A DNA stretch of 64,000 nucleotides from Clavibacter sepedonicus. Lineage in GTDB: Bacteria; Actinomycetota; Actinomycetes; Actinomycetales; Microbacteriaceae. This document shows positions 8,128-18,049 of the stretch, piece after piece. Numbering within the stretch: the first letter of the stretch is position 1; each line of letters starts with the position of its first letter. The position numbers and the translations under genes are program-made. The stretch covers positions 2,542,001 to 2,606,000 of the forward strand of contig NC_010407.1 of assembly GCF_000069225.1 (NCBI RefSeq). The letters are read 5' to 3'. The notes below the pieces were generated by a model. It did no database searches, had not been told where the DNA came from, and was given only the letters and a program-made list of their open reading frames with translations.

Positions 8128-8894
8128 TGTCGGAGACGGACCCGCTGGACGGCGAGCTGATCCTCACCGGCCGCATCCGCACCGCGTCGAACGCGACGTT
8201 CCTCGGCACCATCGGCGACACGGTCGTCGTCTACAAGCCGATCCGCGGCGAGAACCGGCTGTGGGACTTCCCCGACGCGGTGCTCGCGCATCGCGAGGTC
8301 GCCGCCTGCATCGTCTCCGAGGCGCTCGGCTGGGGCATCGTCCCCCGCACGTGGCTGCGCGACGGCCCCGCGGGCGAAGGCATGGTGCAGCTCTGGCAGG
8401 ACGAGGATCCCGACCAGGACGCCGTGGACCTGCTCCCCGTCGACGAGGTGCCGGAGACCGGCTACAAGACCGTGCTCGGCGGCGAGGACGAAGACGGCAA
8501 CACGGTCGCCCTCATCCACGAGGACACCCCGGCGCTCCGCCGCATGGCCGTCTTCGACGTGATCGTCAACAACGCCGACCGCAAGGGCTTCCACGTGCTC
8601 GCGATGCCCGATGGGCACCGCTTCGGGGTGGATCACGGGCTCACGTTCCACGAGGAGCACAAGCTGCGGACGGTGCTCTGGGGGTGGGTCGGGGAGCCGC
8701 TGACGGCGGAGGAGCTCGAGGGTGTGGATCGGGTGCTCGCCGGGCTGGATGGGGAGCTGGGGCGGGAGTTGGCGGAGCTGCTGACGGCGGAGGAGGTCGC
8801 GGCGTTGGCGGAGCGATGCACTCGCTTGCGTGCCGAGGCGCGCTTCCCGGCGCCCGCTGGGCAGCAGTCCGCGGTGCCCTGGCCGCTGTTCTAG
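8124..8894 (+). CDS. SCO1664 family protein (PI3/4-kinase-like fold)
   Basis: The product has 256 residues. The N-terminal YKPIRGENRLWDFPD, the HREVAACIVSEALGWGIVP helix, and the catalytic-core-like FDVIVNNADRKGFHVL with GVDHGLTFHEEHKLRTVLWGW define the SCO1664 family, which has a phosphatidylinositol 3/4-kinase-like fold. The NNADR and DHG segments look like the catalytic loop and the metal-binding DFG equivalent. Substrate is unknown. ATG 8124 gives an ATGA overlap with DUF3090. In many actinobacteria mshC follows this gene. Here the downstream position is taken by the decayed ychF fragment and the low-GC island. Confidence 0.9.
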   Translation: MMSETDPLDGELILTGRIRTASNATFLGTIGDTVVVYKPIRGENRLWDFPDAVLAHREVAACIVSEALGWGIVPRTWLRDGPAGEGMVQLWQDEDPDQDAVDLLPVDEVPETGYKTVLGGEDEDGNTVALIHEDTPALRRMAVFDVIVNNADRKGFHVLAMPDGHRFGVDHGLTFHEEHKLRTVLWGWVGEPLTAEELEGVDRVLAGLDGELGRELAELLTAEEVAALAERCTRLRAEARFPAPAGQQSAVPWPLF

Positions 8895-8940
8895 CGGCAC
8901 GCCGAAAACGGGTCGCCAAGAGCGGGGCCCCGTACCGGGC

Positions 8941-9147
8941 TCAGGCGCTGAACCGAAACTGCACCATCTTGCGGTCCTGCACGACTTACTCTTTGCGCCT
9001 GGCTCGAGCGCTGCTCTTGGTGCACCCTGCGGCGATGCGTTCCGTCTCGACCAAGTCGTGGAGGGACACGCCCTTCGTCTTCAGGCAGCCCAGGTCCAAG
9101 TCCACTGGCATGACGCCGGCGGCGCTCAAGCCGCCTATCTGGAGGAC
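8941..9147 (-). pseudogene. Decayed duplicate of the ychF 3' end
   Basis: Read on the minus strand this stretch aligns without gaps to the last 63 codons of the intact ychF at 11585. Landmarks are AAGV (ychF AAGV), DLVET (ychF DLVET), a broken RRKE-stop where ychF has GKEY, and QFRFSA (ychF EFRFNN), then a stop. By manual alignment about 28 of 63 residues agree, and the last 50 bases are about 76% identical. It has an internal stop and no start. It lies in the same orientation as ychF at the opposite edge of the low-GC island, so the pair form a direct repeat around the island. Confidence 0.85.
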
Positions 9148-9351
9148 ATCCCGATCGCTAGAATCCTTCGATTGACCCGTATTGGGGACACGTCAGCCCC
9201 AATCAGTACGCCACTATAGAGAAGGAAGAGCAAGCTAGGTCCCTGCCCTTCCAGCAAGGCACGAGGGACCCCTTGTCCTTCACGCAATACTACCGACATC
9301 CAAGCGTAAATCGACAGCCACCCAACAAGAGCATAAAGAACTGAGGATTTC

Positions 9352-10689
9352 TTGATATCATCAGCATCCGTTACTGGCCTTGTAGGTGAATTTGACCACA
9401 CCATCTCCCTCGAAGCCGACTGGGAGTTTGCCATTGCTTACGGGTTGAATGGCGTTGGAAAAACCAAGTTTCTTGAGCTCATCAACGCCGCGATCAATGT
9501 TGATATGGGGCGACTGGCAACCGCTTGGTTTGCAACTCTTGAACTCAGAGCTGATGACGGGGACTACTTACAAGTTGAGAAGCTGGTTCATTTCCCGGAT
9601 CCTAACGCTCCCGACGATGAGCCGACGGAGAAGGTTGTCTACAGATATGCTTCGCCGCGGCAGAACGACATCATAGAGTGGCTCGCTCCCGTCGAGGATG
9701 ATATAAACCTTCGTCGTCGAATTCAAAAAATGACGCCTTACATCCCCATCCCAGGATCTTCGGATCTCTGGCGAGATCCTGGCGATGGCGAAATTATCGA
9801 TTATGCGGAGTTACGCATGCGATACGGAACTCCTCGCACCCGAGCGTATGCTCGCGCTCAACCGCCAGAGCAACTGCAAGCGTTTCTAGACCGAAATGCG
9901 ACATACCTGATCGAGACCCAGAGACTCGCGACTATCCCTCCTCCCACCAATCGCGCTCGATCGAACTCTCAATCGTCGCCAAAATGGAACGTCGAAGCCT
10001 ACGCAGGTGACTTAAGGCAGCGCATTGAACGCTCCCTCGCCGAGAATTCGTTGGCGTCACAACGCTTGGATCGATCCTTCCCAGGCCGAATTATTGCCCA
10101 GCATGTTCAGGACACATTATCAGAAGAAGCTATCCGCCACGAGTACCTTCAGCAAGACATACAGCGACGGCGCTTAGTGGAAATTGGATTGACATCCGCC
10201 GAAATGGATGTTCCGCTCCCTGACCAGAGGTTGCAGGACTGGCAACGTGCCGTATTGACGACCTACTTGAAGGACAACGCTGCCAAGTTGGCAACATTCG
10301 ATGATCTTCTTCAACGAATTACTCTACTCGTAGAGCTGGTAAATGCCCGTTTCTTGCGCAAAGAAATTCGAGTCAATGCAGATGACGGCCTCACGGTCCA
10401 ATCCCTCACTACCGGGCAAAGCATTCCTGCCAGTGGATTATCGACCGGCGAACAGCACGAACTCGTGCTTATGTATAACCTCTTATTCCGTGTTCATCCG
10501 GGAACTTTGGTCCTTATAGACGAACCTGAAATTTCATTGCACGTAACGTGGCAAAAACACTTCCTGGCCGACGTGGCTCGAGTTGCTGAACTTAGGGGAT
10601 TTCGATTCATTGTGGCGACCCATTCACCTCAAATCATTGGCCGCTGGTGGTCTCGAACTGTAGAGCTTGGGCCCGGCGAAGATGCTTGA
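9352..10689 (+). CDS. ABC-type AAA ATPase, PARIS AriA-like
   Basis: The 445-residue protein has Walker A GLNGVGKT at residues 31-38, a long helical middle, an ABC-signature-like LSTGEQHELVLMYNLLF, Walker B LVLIDEPEISLH at about 386-397, and an H-loop ATHSPQII. This is the SMC/Rad50-like layout of AAA_15 ATPases used in anti-phage systems. The partner immediately downstream is a DUF4435 protein, which is the AriA-AriB pairing of PARIS (phage anti-restriction-induced system). In PARIS the ATPase complex senses phage anti-restriction proteins and releases the AriB effector. TTG 9352 is chosen because an AGGA Shine-Dalgarno sits 5-6 nt upstream. Low GC indicates transfer. Confidence 0.8.
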   Translation: MISSASVTGLVGEFDHTISLEADWEFAIAYGLNGVGKTKFLELINAAINVDMGRLATAWFATLELRADDGDYLQVEKLVHFPDPNAPDDEPTEKVVYRYASPRQNDIIEWLAPVEDDINLRRRIQKMTPYIPIPGSSDLWRDPGDGEIIDYAELRMRYGTPRTRAYARAQPPEQLQAFLDRNATYLIETQRLATIPPPTNRARSNSQSSPKWNVEAYAGDLRQRIERSLAENSLASQRLDRSFPGRIIAQHVQDTLSEEAIRHEYLQQDIQRRRLVEIGLTSAEMDVPLPDQRLQDWQRAVLTTYLKDNAAKLATFDDLLQRITLLVELVNARFLRKEIRVNADDGLTVQSLTTGQSIPASGLSTGEQHELVLMYNLLFRVHPGTLVLIDEPEISLHVTWQKHFLADVARVAELRGFRFIVATHSPQIIGRWWSRTVELGPGEDA

Positions 10690-11485
10690 CGACCTAGATG
10701 GTACAGATCTTTTCAATGCGTTGATGATGGAGGCTGACAAAGAGCACTTCAAGGTCGTCGTAGTAGAGGGCGAGAGTGACTTCAATCTCCTTGCCGACTT
10801 CGTCCTGCAGGCCGATGTTGACCTTGTCGTAGAATACGGCAAGGACAGCTTACTTGAGGCCAGCAAGCTAGCTATTGACGAACTGCCAAGCGCTCTTTTT
10901 GTTGTCAATGCCGACTTCGATCGGTTGACAGGAGCCATTACTAACTTCGCATCAAATGTGATCGCCGCTGAGTATTACGACCTTTATATGGATGCATATT
11001 TTGCCGATCCTAAGAGCATGACGAGGATCGCTCGACGCTACCTCGAGGGTTCCACCCTAGGGGTAGATGAAGGTCTTCGACGGGCCTGGGATATGGCGTT
11101 GCTAATTGGCGGCACACGGTATACGTCGGTATCAAAACAGTACGATTTAACTATGCAAAATTTTCCCGTGCATATTGTCATGCACGGCGAGTCTTGCGAA
11201 GCGCATATTAATTCGATTGCAGACCTTGCGATTCTGCGCTCTAAGGCAGGAGTAGCGACTTCGGCGTCAGTTGCATCCGCAACCCAGGAAGCGACAGAAA
11301 GCATCGATCACGCACTACTAGTGAACAGCCATGATTTTCTCGCGGCCCTTTCCGTCTGCTGCTCGCGCCGCGGTGACAAGAAAGTGGCACACAAAATGGA
11401 TGATCTGTTCGAACTTTCAATTGACAGAGCTGTATTTACGGAGCTTGCCATTGTACGAAGGGTTCGGGAACATATCGCTGCCTAA
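10682..11485 (+). CDS. DUF4435 (TOPRIM-like) protein, PARIS AriB-like effector
   Basis: The product has 267 residues. VVVVEGESDFNLL (residues 25-37) and FVVNADFDRLTG (73-84) supply an acidic E...DxD pattern expected of a TOPRIM-type nuclease core. A Cys/Lys-rich tail segment (CCSRRGDKKVAHKM) lies near the end. DUF4435 proteins beside an AAA ATPase are the AriB effectors of PARIS, which cleave host tRNA when released. ATG 10682 overlaps the ATPase stop by 8 bp, so translation is coupled. An upstream in-frame TTG at 10667 is possible. Which tRNA would be cut here cannot be inferred. Confidence 0.78.
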   Translation: MLDDLDGTDLFNALMMEADKEHFKVVVVEGESDFNLLADFVLQADVDLVVEYGKDSLLEASKLAIDELPSALFVVNADFDRLTGAITNFASNVIAAEYYDLYMDAYFADPKSMTRIARRYLEGSTLGVDEGLRRAWDMALLIGGTRYTSVSKQYDLTMQNFPVHIVMHGESCEAHINSIADLAILRSKAGVATSASVASATQEATESIDHALLVNSHDFLAALSVCCSRRGDKKVAHKMDDLFELSIDRAVFTELAIVRRVREHIAA

Positions 11486-11564
11486 TATAAAGTTGGCAGA
11501 CGATGTGAGCAAGGTGCATCCGACGATGTAAAGAGCGCGTATTTTGGTACTGGGGGGCGGCGGC

Positions 11565-11586
11565 GAGCGTTCTCTAGAGGACGCTC
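11565..11586. other. 22-bp near-perfect palindrome at the ychF stop / island edge
   Basis: GAGCGT-TCTCTAGAGG-ACGCTC is self-complementary apart from one symmetric mismatch that becomes a G-U pair in RNA. It is centred on CTAG and overlaps the ychF stop codon. It could be the ychF terminator hairpin (no U-run) or part of the recombination site at the right edge of the island. Confidence 0.4.
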
Positions 11587-12658
11587 AGTTGTTGAACCGG
11601 AACTCCACCACGTCCCCGTCCTGCATGACGTACTCCTTGCCCTCGATGCGGGCCTTGCCCTTGGCGCGGGCCTCGGCGATGGTGCCGGTCTCGACCAGGT
11701 CGTCGTAGGAGATGACCTCGGCCTTGATGAAGCCCTTCTCGAAGTCGGTGTGGATCACGCCGGCCGCCTGGGGGGCCTTCCAGCCCTTGCCGATGGTCCA
11801 GGCGCGCGTCTCCTTGGGGCCTGCGGTCAGGTACGTCTGGAGGCCGAGGGTCTCGAAGCCGATGCGGGCCAGCTGGTCGAGGCCCGACTCCTCCTGGCCC
11901 GTCGACGCGAGCATCTCGGCGGCGTCCTCGGGGTCGAGCTCGATGAGCTCCGACTCGATCTTCGCGTCGAGGAACACGGCCTTCGCGGGCGCCACCAGGG
12001 CGGCCAGCTCGGCGAGGCGGGCCGTGTCGCCGAGCACGTCCTCGTCGACGTTGAACACGTAGATGAAGGGCTTCGCGGTGAGGAGGCCCAGCTCGCGGAC
12101 GGGATCCAGATCGATGGAGGACGCCGACAGCGGCTTGCCCGAATCCAGCCACTCGCGCGCGGCCTTCGCGGTCTCGAGCACGACGGGCTCGATGCGCTTC
12201 GTCTTCAGCTCCTTCTCGTAGCGCGGCTCGGCGCGCTCGAGGGTCTGCAGGTCGGCGAGGATCAGCTCGGTGTTGATGGTCTCCATGTCGCTCGCGGCGT
12301 CGACGCGGCCGTCGACGTGCACGACGTCCTCGTCCGTGAACGCGCGGACCACCTGGGCGATGGCGTCCGCCTCGCGGATGTTCGCGAGGAACTGGTTGCC
12401 GAGGCCCTCGCCCTCGCTCGCGCCGCGGACGATGCCCGCGATGTCGACGAAGGAGACGGGCGCGTAGAGGATCTTCTCGCTGCCGAAGAGGCCGGCGAGC
12501 ACCTCGAGACGCGGATCCGGCAGGTTCACCACGCCCACGTTCGGCTCGATCGTCGCGAACGGGTAGTTCGCGGCGAGCACCTGGTTCTTGGTCAGGGCGT
12601 TGAAGAGCGTCGACTTGCCGACGTTGGGGAGACCGACGATCGCGATAGTGAGTGCCAC
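11585..12658 (-). CDS. ychF: Redox-regulated ATPase / Obg-like GTPase family protein YchF
   Basis: The 357-residue product begins (GTG 12658) [19 protein letters not shown] with the P-loop GLPNVGKS. It continues with [12 protein letters not shown] (switch), [17 protein letters not shown] (G3 region), the N-terminal coiled-coil insertion, [10 protein letters not shown] (G4 variant, explaining ATP preference) and a C-terminal TGS domain ([20 protein letters not shown]) ending EFRFNN. YchF/OLA1 proteins bind ribosomes and ATP and respond to oxidative stress. Length is standard. The 3' end is duplicated in decayed form at 8941-9147, and the low-GC island begins directly after this stop. Confidence 0.97.
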   Translation of the reverse strand: MALTIAIVGLPNVGKSTLFNALTKNQVLAANYPFATIEPNVGVVNLPDPRLEVLAGLFGSEKILYAPVSFVDIAGIVRGASEGEGLGNQFLANIREADAIAQVVRAFTDEDVVHVDGRVDAASDMETINTELILADLQTLERAEPRYEKELKTKRIEPVVLETAKAAREWLDSGKPLSASSIDLDPVRELGLLTAKPFIYVFNVDEDVLGDTARLAELAALVAPAKAVFLDAKIESELIELDPEDAAEMLASTGQEESGLDQLARIGFETLGLQTYLTAGPKETRAWTIGKGWKAPQAAGVIHTDFEKGFIKAEVISYDDLVETGTIAEARAKGKARIEGKEYVMQDGDVVEFRFNN

Positions 12659-12758
12659 GGGAGTCCATCGTACGGGGCACCTCGCCTCCTCCCCCGACCG
12701 GCGGACGCGGCGGGCGTCCCGAGATCGGGCGTCGGGCGTGCGTGGAAGACTCGAGCCC

Positions 12759-13388
12759 ATGCCGTTGGACTTCACCGCGATCGACTTCGAGACCGCCAAC
12801 AACTCGTCGGCGAGCGCGTGCTCGGTGGGTCTCGTGAAGGTCCGGGACGGCGTCGTGGTCGACACCGCGTCCTGGCTCATCCGGCCGCCCGCGGGGCACG
12901 ACTCCTTCTCGGTCTGGAACACCCGGATCCACGGCATCGTCGAGGACGACGTGGCCGACGCCGACGGCTGGGCCGATCAGCTGCCGCGCCTCATGGCCTT
13001 CGCGGGCGACGACCACCTCGTGGCCCACAATGCGCGCTTCGACATGGGCGTGATCCAGGGCGCGTGCAAGGCGACCGCGCTCATCGCGCCGCCGTACTCC
13101 TACCTCTGCAGCCTCCAGGTCGCGCGCCGCACGTACACGCTCGACTCGTACCGGCTGCCGGTCGCCGCCCGGGCCGCCGGCTTCGAGGACTTCTCGCACC
13201 ACGAGGCGCTGGCCGACGCGCGGGCGTGCGCCGCGATCGTCGTGCACGCGGCCGACCGGCACGGCGCCGCGTCTCTGGCCGACCTCGCCGAGGCATCGGG
13301 TGTCGGCATGGGCCGCATCGGCGCGCCGCGCATGCAGACCGTCACGCAGGCGTCCGCCGCCGCGACGCCGCCCATCGACTGGGCCTGA
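12759..13388 (+). CDS. 3'-5' exonuclease, DnaQ-like
   Basis: The 209-residue protein carries the DEDDh exonuclease motifs: FTAIDFETANN (ExoI, D and E), HLVAHNARFDMGVI (ExoII, D) and SHHEALADARACA (ExoIII, H and D). It is a stand-alone proofreading-type exonuclease domain with a short C-terminal extension that I do not recognise. Such proteins trim 3' DNA or RNA ends in the cytoplasm. It is divergent from ychF with about 100 bp between starts, and convergent with nothing. The start ATG 12759 is the first one giving a complete ExoI motif. Confidence 0.9.
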   Translation: MPLDFTAIDFETANNSSASACSVGLVKVRDGVVVDTASWLIRPPAGHDSFSVWNTRIHGIVEDDVADADGWADQLPRLMAFAGDDHLVAHNARFDMGVIQGACKATALIAPPYSYLCSLQVARRTYTLDSYRLPVAARAAGFEDFSHHEALADARACAAIVVHAADRHGAASLADLAEASGVGMGRIGAPRMQTVTQASAAATPPIDWA

Positions 13389-13476
13389 TCCTCCCCAGGC
13401 GCAGCCCGCCGCATCCGTCCCTCGGGCGCGCGCCCGAGGTCCCTGCCGTGTCGGGGGCCGCTGGCACACTGCACGC

Positions 13477-14856
13477 ATGGATCCCGTCATCGCCCTGCTC
13501 GTCGGCCTCATCATCGGCCTGGCCGTGGGCGCGGTGGTCGGTCTCGCCGTGTCGCGCGCCCGCTCGGGGGTGGATGCACCGGGTCGCGCCGGCGAGGCCG
13601 CACGGCTGGCCGCCGCGGAGGCCACGGTCACGGCGCTCCGCGAGCAGTTGGATCGCACGGAGCGGCTCGCCGAGGAGCAGGTCGCCCAGACCACCGCGCA
13701 GTTCGCCGAGCGCGCCCAGACCCAGGACGCGCTGCACCGCGAGCGGCTCGACGCGCAGGAGTCCCACCTCCGTGAGCAGATCGGCCAGCAGGAGGACCGC
13801 ATCGCGGAGCTGCAGACCCGGCTGCGCGAGATCCAGCGCGCCGAGGTCGCCCGCACCGAGGAGGACGGCCGCGTGCTCACCGCGCTCAGCCCCGTCGCCG
13901 AGAGCCTCAAGCAGGTGCAGGCGAAGGTGCACGAGCTGGAGGAGCAGCGCCGCCAGCAGCACGGCGAGCTGAGCGAGCAGCTGCGGAGCGCCACCGAGGC
14001 GGAGGAGCGGCTGCGCGCCACGGCCGAGACGCTCGCGTCCGCGCTCCGCTCCAACAGCACGCGCGGCGTGTGGGGCGAGACGCAGCTGCGGAGCGTCGTC
14101 GAGGCGGCGGGCCTCATCCACCGGGTCGACTTCGACGTGCAGACCTCCGTCTCCACGGCCCAGGGCATCGGCCGGCCCGACATGGTCGTGCACCTGCCCG
14201 GCGGCAAGAACATCGCGGTGGATGCGAAGGCGCCGTTCACCGCGTACCTCGAGGCGAGCGCCATCCCGGCCTCCGCGACCGGGCCCGAGGGCGCCCGCCG
14301 CGACGCGCTCATGAAGCAGCACGTGCAGGCCGTGCGCGACCACATCACCGCTCTCGGCAGCCGTGCCTACTGGGAGGGGCTCGACGCGAGCCCGGAGATG
14401 GTCATCGCGTTCATCCCGAGCGAGTCGCTGGTGTCGTCCGCGCTGGAGGCGGACCCGAGCATCATGGAGTTCGCGTTCTCCCGCCGGGTCGCGCTCTCCT
14501 CCCCCGTCACACTGTGGTCGGTGCTCAAGACCGTCGCGTTCAGCTGGCAGCAGGAGGTGCTCACGGAGGACGCCAAGCAGCTCTTCGACCTCAGCCGCGA
14601 GCTGCACGCGCGCCTCGCCACGAGCGGCGAGCACATCGCGAAGCTCGGCCGCTCGCTCACGGGCGCGGTCGGCGACTACAACCGCGTCGTCGGATCCCTG
14701 GAGCGCCAGGTCCTCCCCACCGCCCGCCGCCTCAGCCGGCTCGACGAGTCCAAGGTCATCGGCACGCTCGAGCCGCTCGAGGCGACCACCCGCGAGCTCT
14801 CGGCCGACGAGTTCACGAGCCGGCGGTCCCCGGTCGCGGAGAGCCCCGCTGGGTAG
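13477..14856 (+). CDS. rmuC: DNA recombination protein RmuC family
   Basis: The 459-residue product starts with a membrane anchor (residues 4-25, VIALLVGLIIGLAVGAVVGLAV). A long coiled coil of roughly residues 40-190, rich in Glu, Arg and Gln, follows, and then the RmuC nuclease-like domain (RGVWGETQLRSVVEAAG, GRPDMVVHLPGGKNIAVDAKAPF, AFIPSESLVSSALE). The D...(E/D)xK-like GRPDMVV...AVDAKAPF matches the restriction-endonuclease-like core. RmuC limits inversions at short inverted repeats in E. coli. About 100 bp separates it from fba. A small exonuclease gene is upstream in the same orientation. Confidence 0.93.
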   Translation: MDPVIALLVGLIIGLAVGAVVGLAVSRARSGVDAPGRAGEAARLAAAEATVTALREQLDRTERLAEEQVAQTTAQFAERAQTQDALHRERLDAQESHLREQIGQQEDRIAELQTRLREIQRAEVARTEEDGRVLTALSPVAESLKQVQAKVHELEEQRRQQHGELSEQLRSATEAEERLRATAETLASALRSNSTRGVWGETQLRSVVEAAGLIHRVDFDVQTSVSTAQGIGRPDMVVHLPGGKNIAVDAKAPFTAYLEASAIPASATGPEGARRDALMKQHVQAVRDHITALGSRAYWEGLDASPEMVIAFIPSESLVSSALEADPSIMEFAFSRRVALSSPVTLWSVLKTVAFSWQQEVLTEDAKQLFDLSRELHARLATSGEHIAKLGRSLTGAVGDYNRVVGSLERQVLPTARRLSRLDESKVIGTLEPLEATTRELSADEFTSRRSPVAESPAG

Positions 14857-14961
14857 AGTGGCGAGCACGCGGGGCCCGGCCGCACGACTCCATCCGCCGG
14901 CCGATCAGGATCCCGCGACAGCCGCACGGCGTCGCCGTGGATCCGCCGAAGGAGATGCACC

Positions 14962-15987
<1,026 letters not shown>

Positions 15988-16007
15988 CCCGCGGCAGCAA
16001 GGCCAAC

Positions 16008-16045
16008 GACGGCGGGGCCGGTCCACCAGGACCGGCCCCGCCGTC
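16008..16045. terminator. Bidirectional hairpin terminator after fba
   Basis: A 17-bp perfect inverted repeat (GACGGCGGGGCCGGTCC and its complement) has a 4-nt ACCA loop. It lies between fba (plus) and the DUF6264-like gene (minus), so it can serve both. Confidence 0.85.
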
Positions 16046-16064
16046 GTGCGTCAGATGCCGCGCG

Positions 16065-16916
16065 TCATGGCCCGCGGTTTGCCATGATCTGCTGGAACGC
16101 CGGATCCGCGAGGATCAGCGTCAGCACGAGCACGCTGGTGATCACGGTCGCGACGACCGCGCCCGCGATCGGCACCCAGAACGCCAGGCGCTTGCGCTTC
16201 ACGAGCTCCAGCGCGATCCACGCGGCGAGCACGAACACGACGATGTTGACGACGTTCACCGCGATGCCGATGACGGAGGTCTGCGGCGTGACCTCGTAGG
16301 TGCCGCCTCCGAACAGCGCGTACGACTGGTTGATGGCCCGCGACGGATCCGCGTTCGCGCCGATGCTGCCGACGACGTTCACGAGGCCCGCGGCGAGCAG
16401 GCCCACCGTGATGGCCGCGTCGAAGCGCCGGGGCGCGCGGCGCGGCTCCTGTCCTGCGAGGTAGTCGGGGCGCTCCGGGCGGGTGCCCGGGGTGGCGCCG
16501 CTCCCGGCGGCGGATGTGGGATCCGACGCCGGCGCGGAGCCAGGCGAGCGGCGCGCGCCTCGGCGCTCGGCGGCCGCGCTCTTTTCCGCGACGCGACGGG
16601 CGTCCGCCGCGGCCTTCTCGGCATCGCGGCGTTCCGCCTGCTGGCGCTCACGCGCCGCCTTGCGCTCCTCGGCCATCTGCTCGGCGAGGGTCTGCGGCGC
16701 GGACGCCTTGCCGCCCTTCTTCCCGCCGCGGCCGGCGGACGCCGGGGCGTCGCGCGCGGCCTGCGCGCGGCGGTACTCGGCGGCCTCGGCGACGATCCGT
16801 GCATCCGCCTCGGACAGCTCCGACGACCCGCCGGCGTCGGCCGACGACGGCGACGCGTACTCGCCGTAGCGCGGCGCGGGCCGACCGGGACGGCGCGTGC
16901 CGTCGTCGTCGCTCAC
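16065..16916 (-). CDS. Membrane protein of the DUF6264 type (Microbacteriaceae)
   Basis: The 283-residue product (GTG 16916) begins with a short [12 protein letters not shown] segment. A long charged Ala/Arg/Glu/Lys-rich region follows (about residues 30-150, likely helical). The C-terminal half has four hydrophobic segments ([61 protein letters not shown] among them). The PxYGEYA start and C-terminal membrane block match DUF6264 proteins of Microbacteriaceae as I remember them. Function is unknown. GTG overlaps the ispH stop by 4 bp, so it is the upstream... partner's downstream neighbour in the same transcript: ispH is read first, then this gene. Confidence 0.65.
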   Translation of the reverse strand: MSDDDGTRRPGRPAPRYGEYASPSSADAGGSSELSEADARIVAEAAEYRRAQAARDAPASAGRGGKKGGKASAPQTLAEQMAEERKAARERQQAERRDAEKAAADARRVAEKSAAAERRGARRSPGSAPASDPTSAAGSGATPGTRPERPDYLAGQEPRRAPRRFDAAITVGLLAAGLVNVVGSIGANADPSRAINQSYALFGGGTYEVTPQTSVIGIAVNVVNIVVFVLAAWIALELVKRKRLAFWVPIAGAVVATVITSVLVLTLILADPAFQQIMANRGP

Positions 16917-18004
16917 GCGCGGGTGCGCCCGCCGATGGCGCGGGAATCCGTGTTGCCGGACTGGTCCTTGCGCAGCTCCTTGGGGAGCGAGAAGACGAGG
17001 TCCTCCTCGGCGGTGACGACCGCGGTGACGTCTCCGTAGCCGGCGTCGGCCAGGTCGTCGAGCAGCTCCTGCACCAGCACCTCGGGCACGGACGCGCCGC
17101 TCGTGACGCCGACGGTGTTCACGCCGTCGAGCCACTCCTGCTTGACCTCGGACGCGTAGTCGACCCGGTAGGACGCCTTGGCGCCGTACTCGAGCGCGAC
17201 CTCGACGAGGCGGACGGAGTTGGAGCTGTTCGCGGATCCGATGACGATCACCAGGTCGGCGTCGACCGCGACCTTCTTGATGGCGACCTGGCGGTTCTGC
17301 GTGGCGTAGCAGATGTCGTCGCTCGGCGGGTCCTGCAGGTTCGGGAAGCGGGCGCGGAGGCGGCGGACCGTCTCCATCGTCTCGTCGACCGAGAGCGTGG
17401 TCTGCGAGAGCCAGACGAGGTTGTCGGGGTCCTTGACCTCGATGACGTCGGCGTGCTCCGGGGAGTTGACGACGATGGTCTGCTCGGGCGCCTCGCCCGC
17501 CGTGCCCTCGACCTCCTCGTGCCCCTCGTGGCCGATGAGGAGGATCTGCATGTCCGCCTTGGCGAAGCGCACGGCCTCGCGGTGGACCTTCGTGACGAGC
17601 GGGCAGGTCGCGTCGATGGCCTGGAGCCCGCGGTCGGCCGCGCCCTGCACGACGGCCGGCGAGACGCCGTGCGCGCTGAAGACGACGTGGGCGCCCTCGG
17701 GCACCTCGTCGACCTCCTCCACGAAGATCGCGCCCATGCGCTCGAGCGTCGAGACGACGTGCACGTTGTGGACGATCTGCTTCCGCACGTAGACGGGGGC
17801 GCCGTAGCGCTCGAGCGCCTTCTCGACGGCCACGACGGCACGGTCGACGCCGGCGCAGTACCCGCGCGGAGCGGCGAGCAGGACCTTCTTGGGTCCTGCC
17901 ACCGGGTTATCCTTGAGCCTGTTGCGGACGCCGGGCATCCGCGGCATCGACAGGCTGACGACGGGTGCTCCCACGAGTCGCTGGTCAGTGGTCGCTGTAG
18001 TCAC
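16913..18004 (-). CDS. ispH: 4-hydroxy-3-methylbut-2-enyl diphosphate reductase
   Basis: The 363-residue product is the last enzyme of the MEP pathway, producing IPP and DMAPP. The three Fe-S cysteines are visible in [24 protein letters not shown] and [10 protein letters not shown]. The conserved His residues lie in VHNVHVV and SAHGVSP, and the substrate pocket [10 protein letters not shown] is intact. GTG 18004 is taken as start since it gives about 28 residues before the catalytic domain, normal for actinobacteria. It is divergent from xseA with a 45-bp gap, and its stop overlaps the start of the DUF6264-like gene, with which it is probably cotranscribed. Confidence 0.96.
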   Translation of the reverse strand: MTTATTDQRLVGAPVVSLSMPRMPGVRNRLKDNPVAGPKKVLLAAPRGYCAGVDRAVVAVEKALERYGAPVYVRKQIVHNVHVVSTLERMGAIFVEEVDEVPEGAHVVFSAHGVSPAVVQGAADRGLQAIDATCPLVTKVHREAVRFAKADMQILLIGHEGHEEVEGTAGEAPEQTIVVNSPEHADVIEVKDPDNLVWLSQTTLSVDETMETVRRLRARFPNLQDPPSDDICYATQNRQVAIKKVAVDADLVIVIGSANSSNSVRLVEVALEYGAKASYRVDYASEVKQEWLDGVNTVGVTSGASVPEVLVQELLDDLADAGYGDVTAVVTAEEDLVFSLPKELRKDQSGNTDSRAIGGRTRA

Positions 18005-18049
18005 AGTCCCGAGTCTAAGCGCCCGTGCTGGGCGACGAGTGGGGGAGCC

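Larger units (their letters stand above)
8941..11586. mobile_element. Low-GC accessory island between two ychF 3' ends
   Basis: About 2.6 kb, bounded on the left by the decayed ychF 3' fragment and on the right by the intact ychF 3' end. The two genes inside are far richer in A/T and in A/T-ending codons than anything on either side. No integrase, transposase or replication gene is present. The interval 9148-9351 holds no gene I can support and presumably carries the promoter for the defence pair. The island looks like horizontally acquired cargo, either a site-specific insertion at the 3' end of ychF or the product of recombination with a foreign ychF-linked segment. Confidence 0.75.

Noticed and set aside
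9135-9434. Hydrophobic 99-residue minus-strand frame at the start of the defence island
   Set aside because: It overlaps both the ychF remnant and the ATPase start, has no Shine-Dalgarno, and shows no family resemblance. Hydrophobic runs arise easily opposite this A/T-richer DNA.
16065-17135. A longer start (356 residues) for the DUF6264-like gene
   Set aside because: The extra N-terminal residues are antisense-frame shadow of ispH. GTG 16916 with GTGA overlap to the ispH stop is the economical start.
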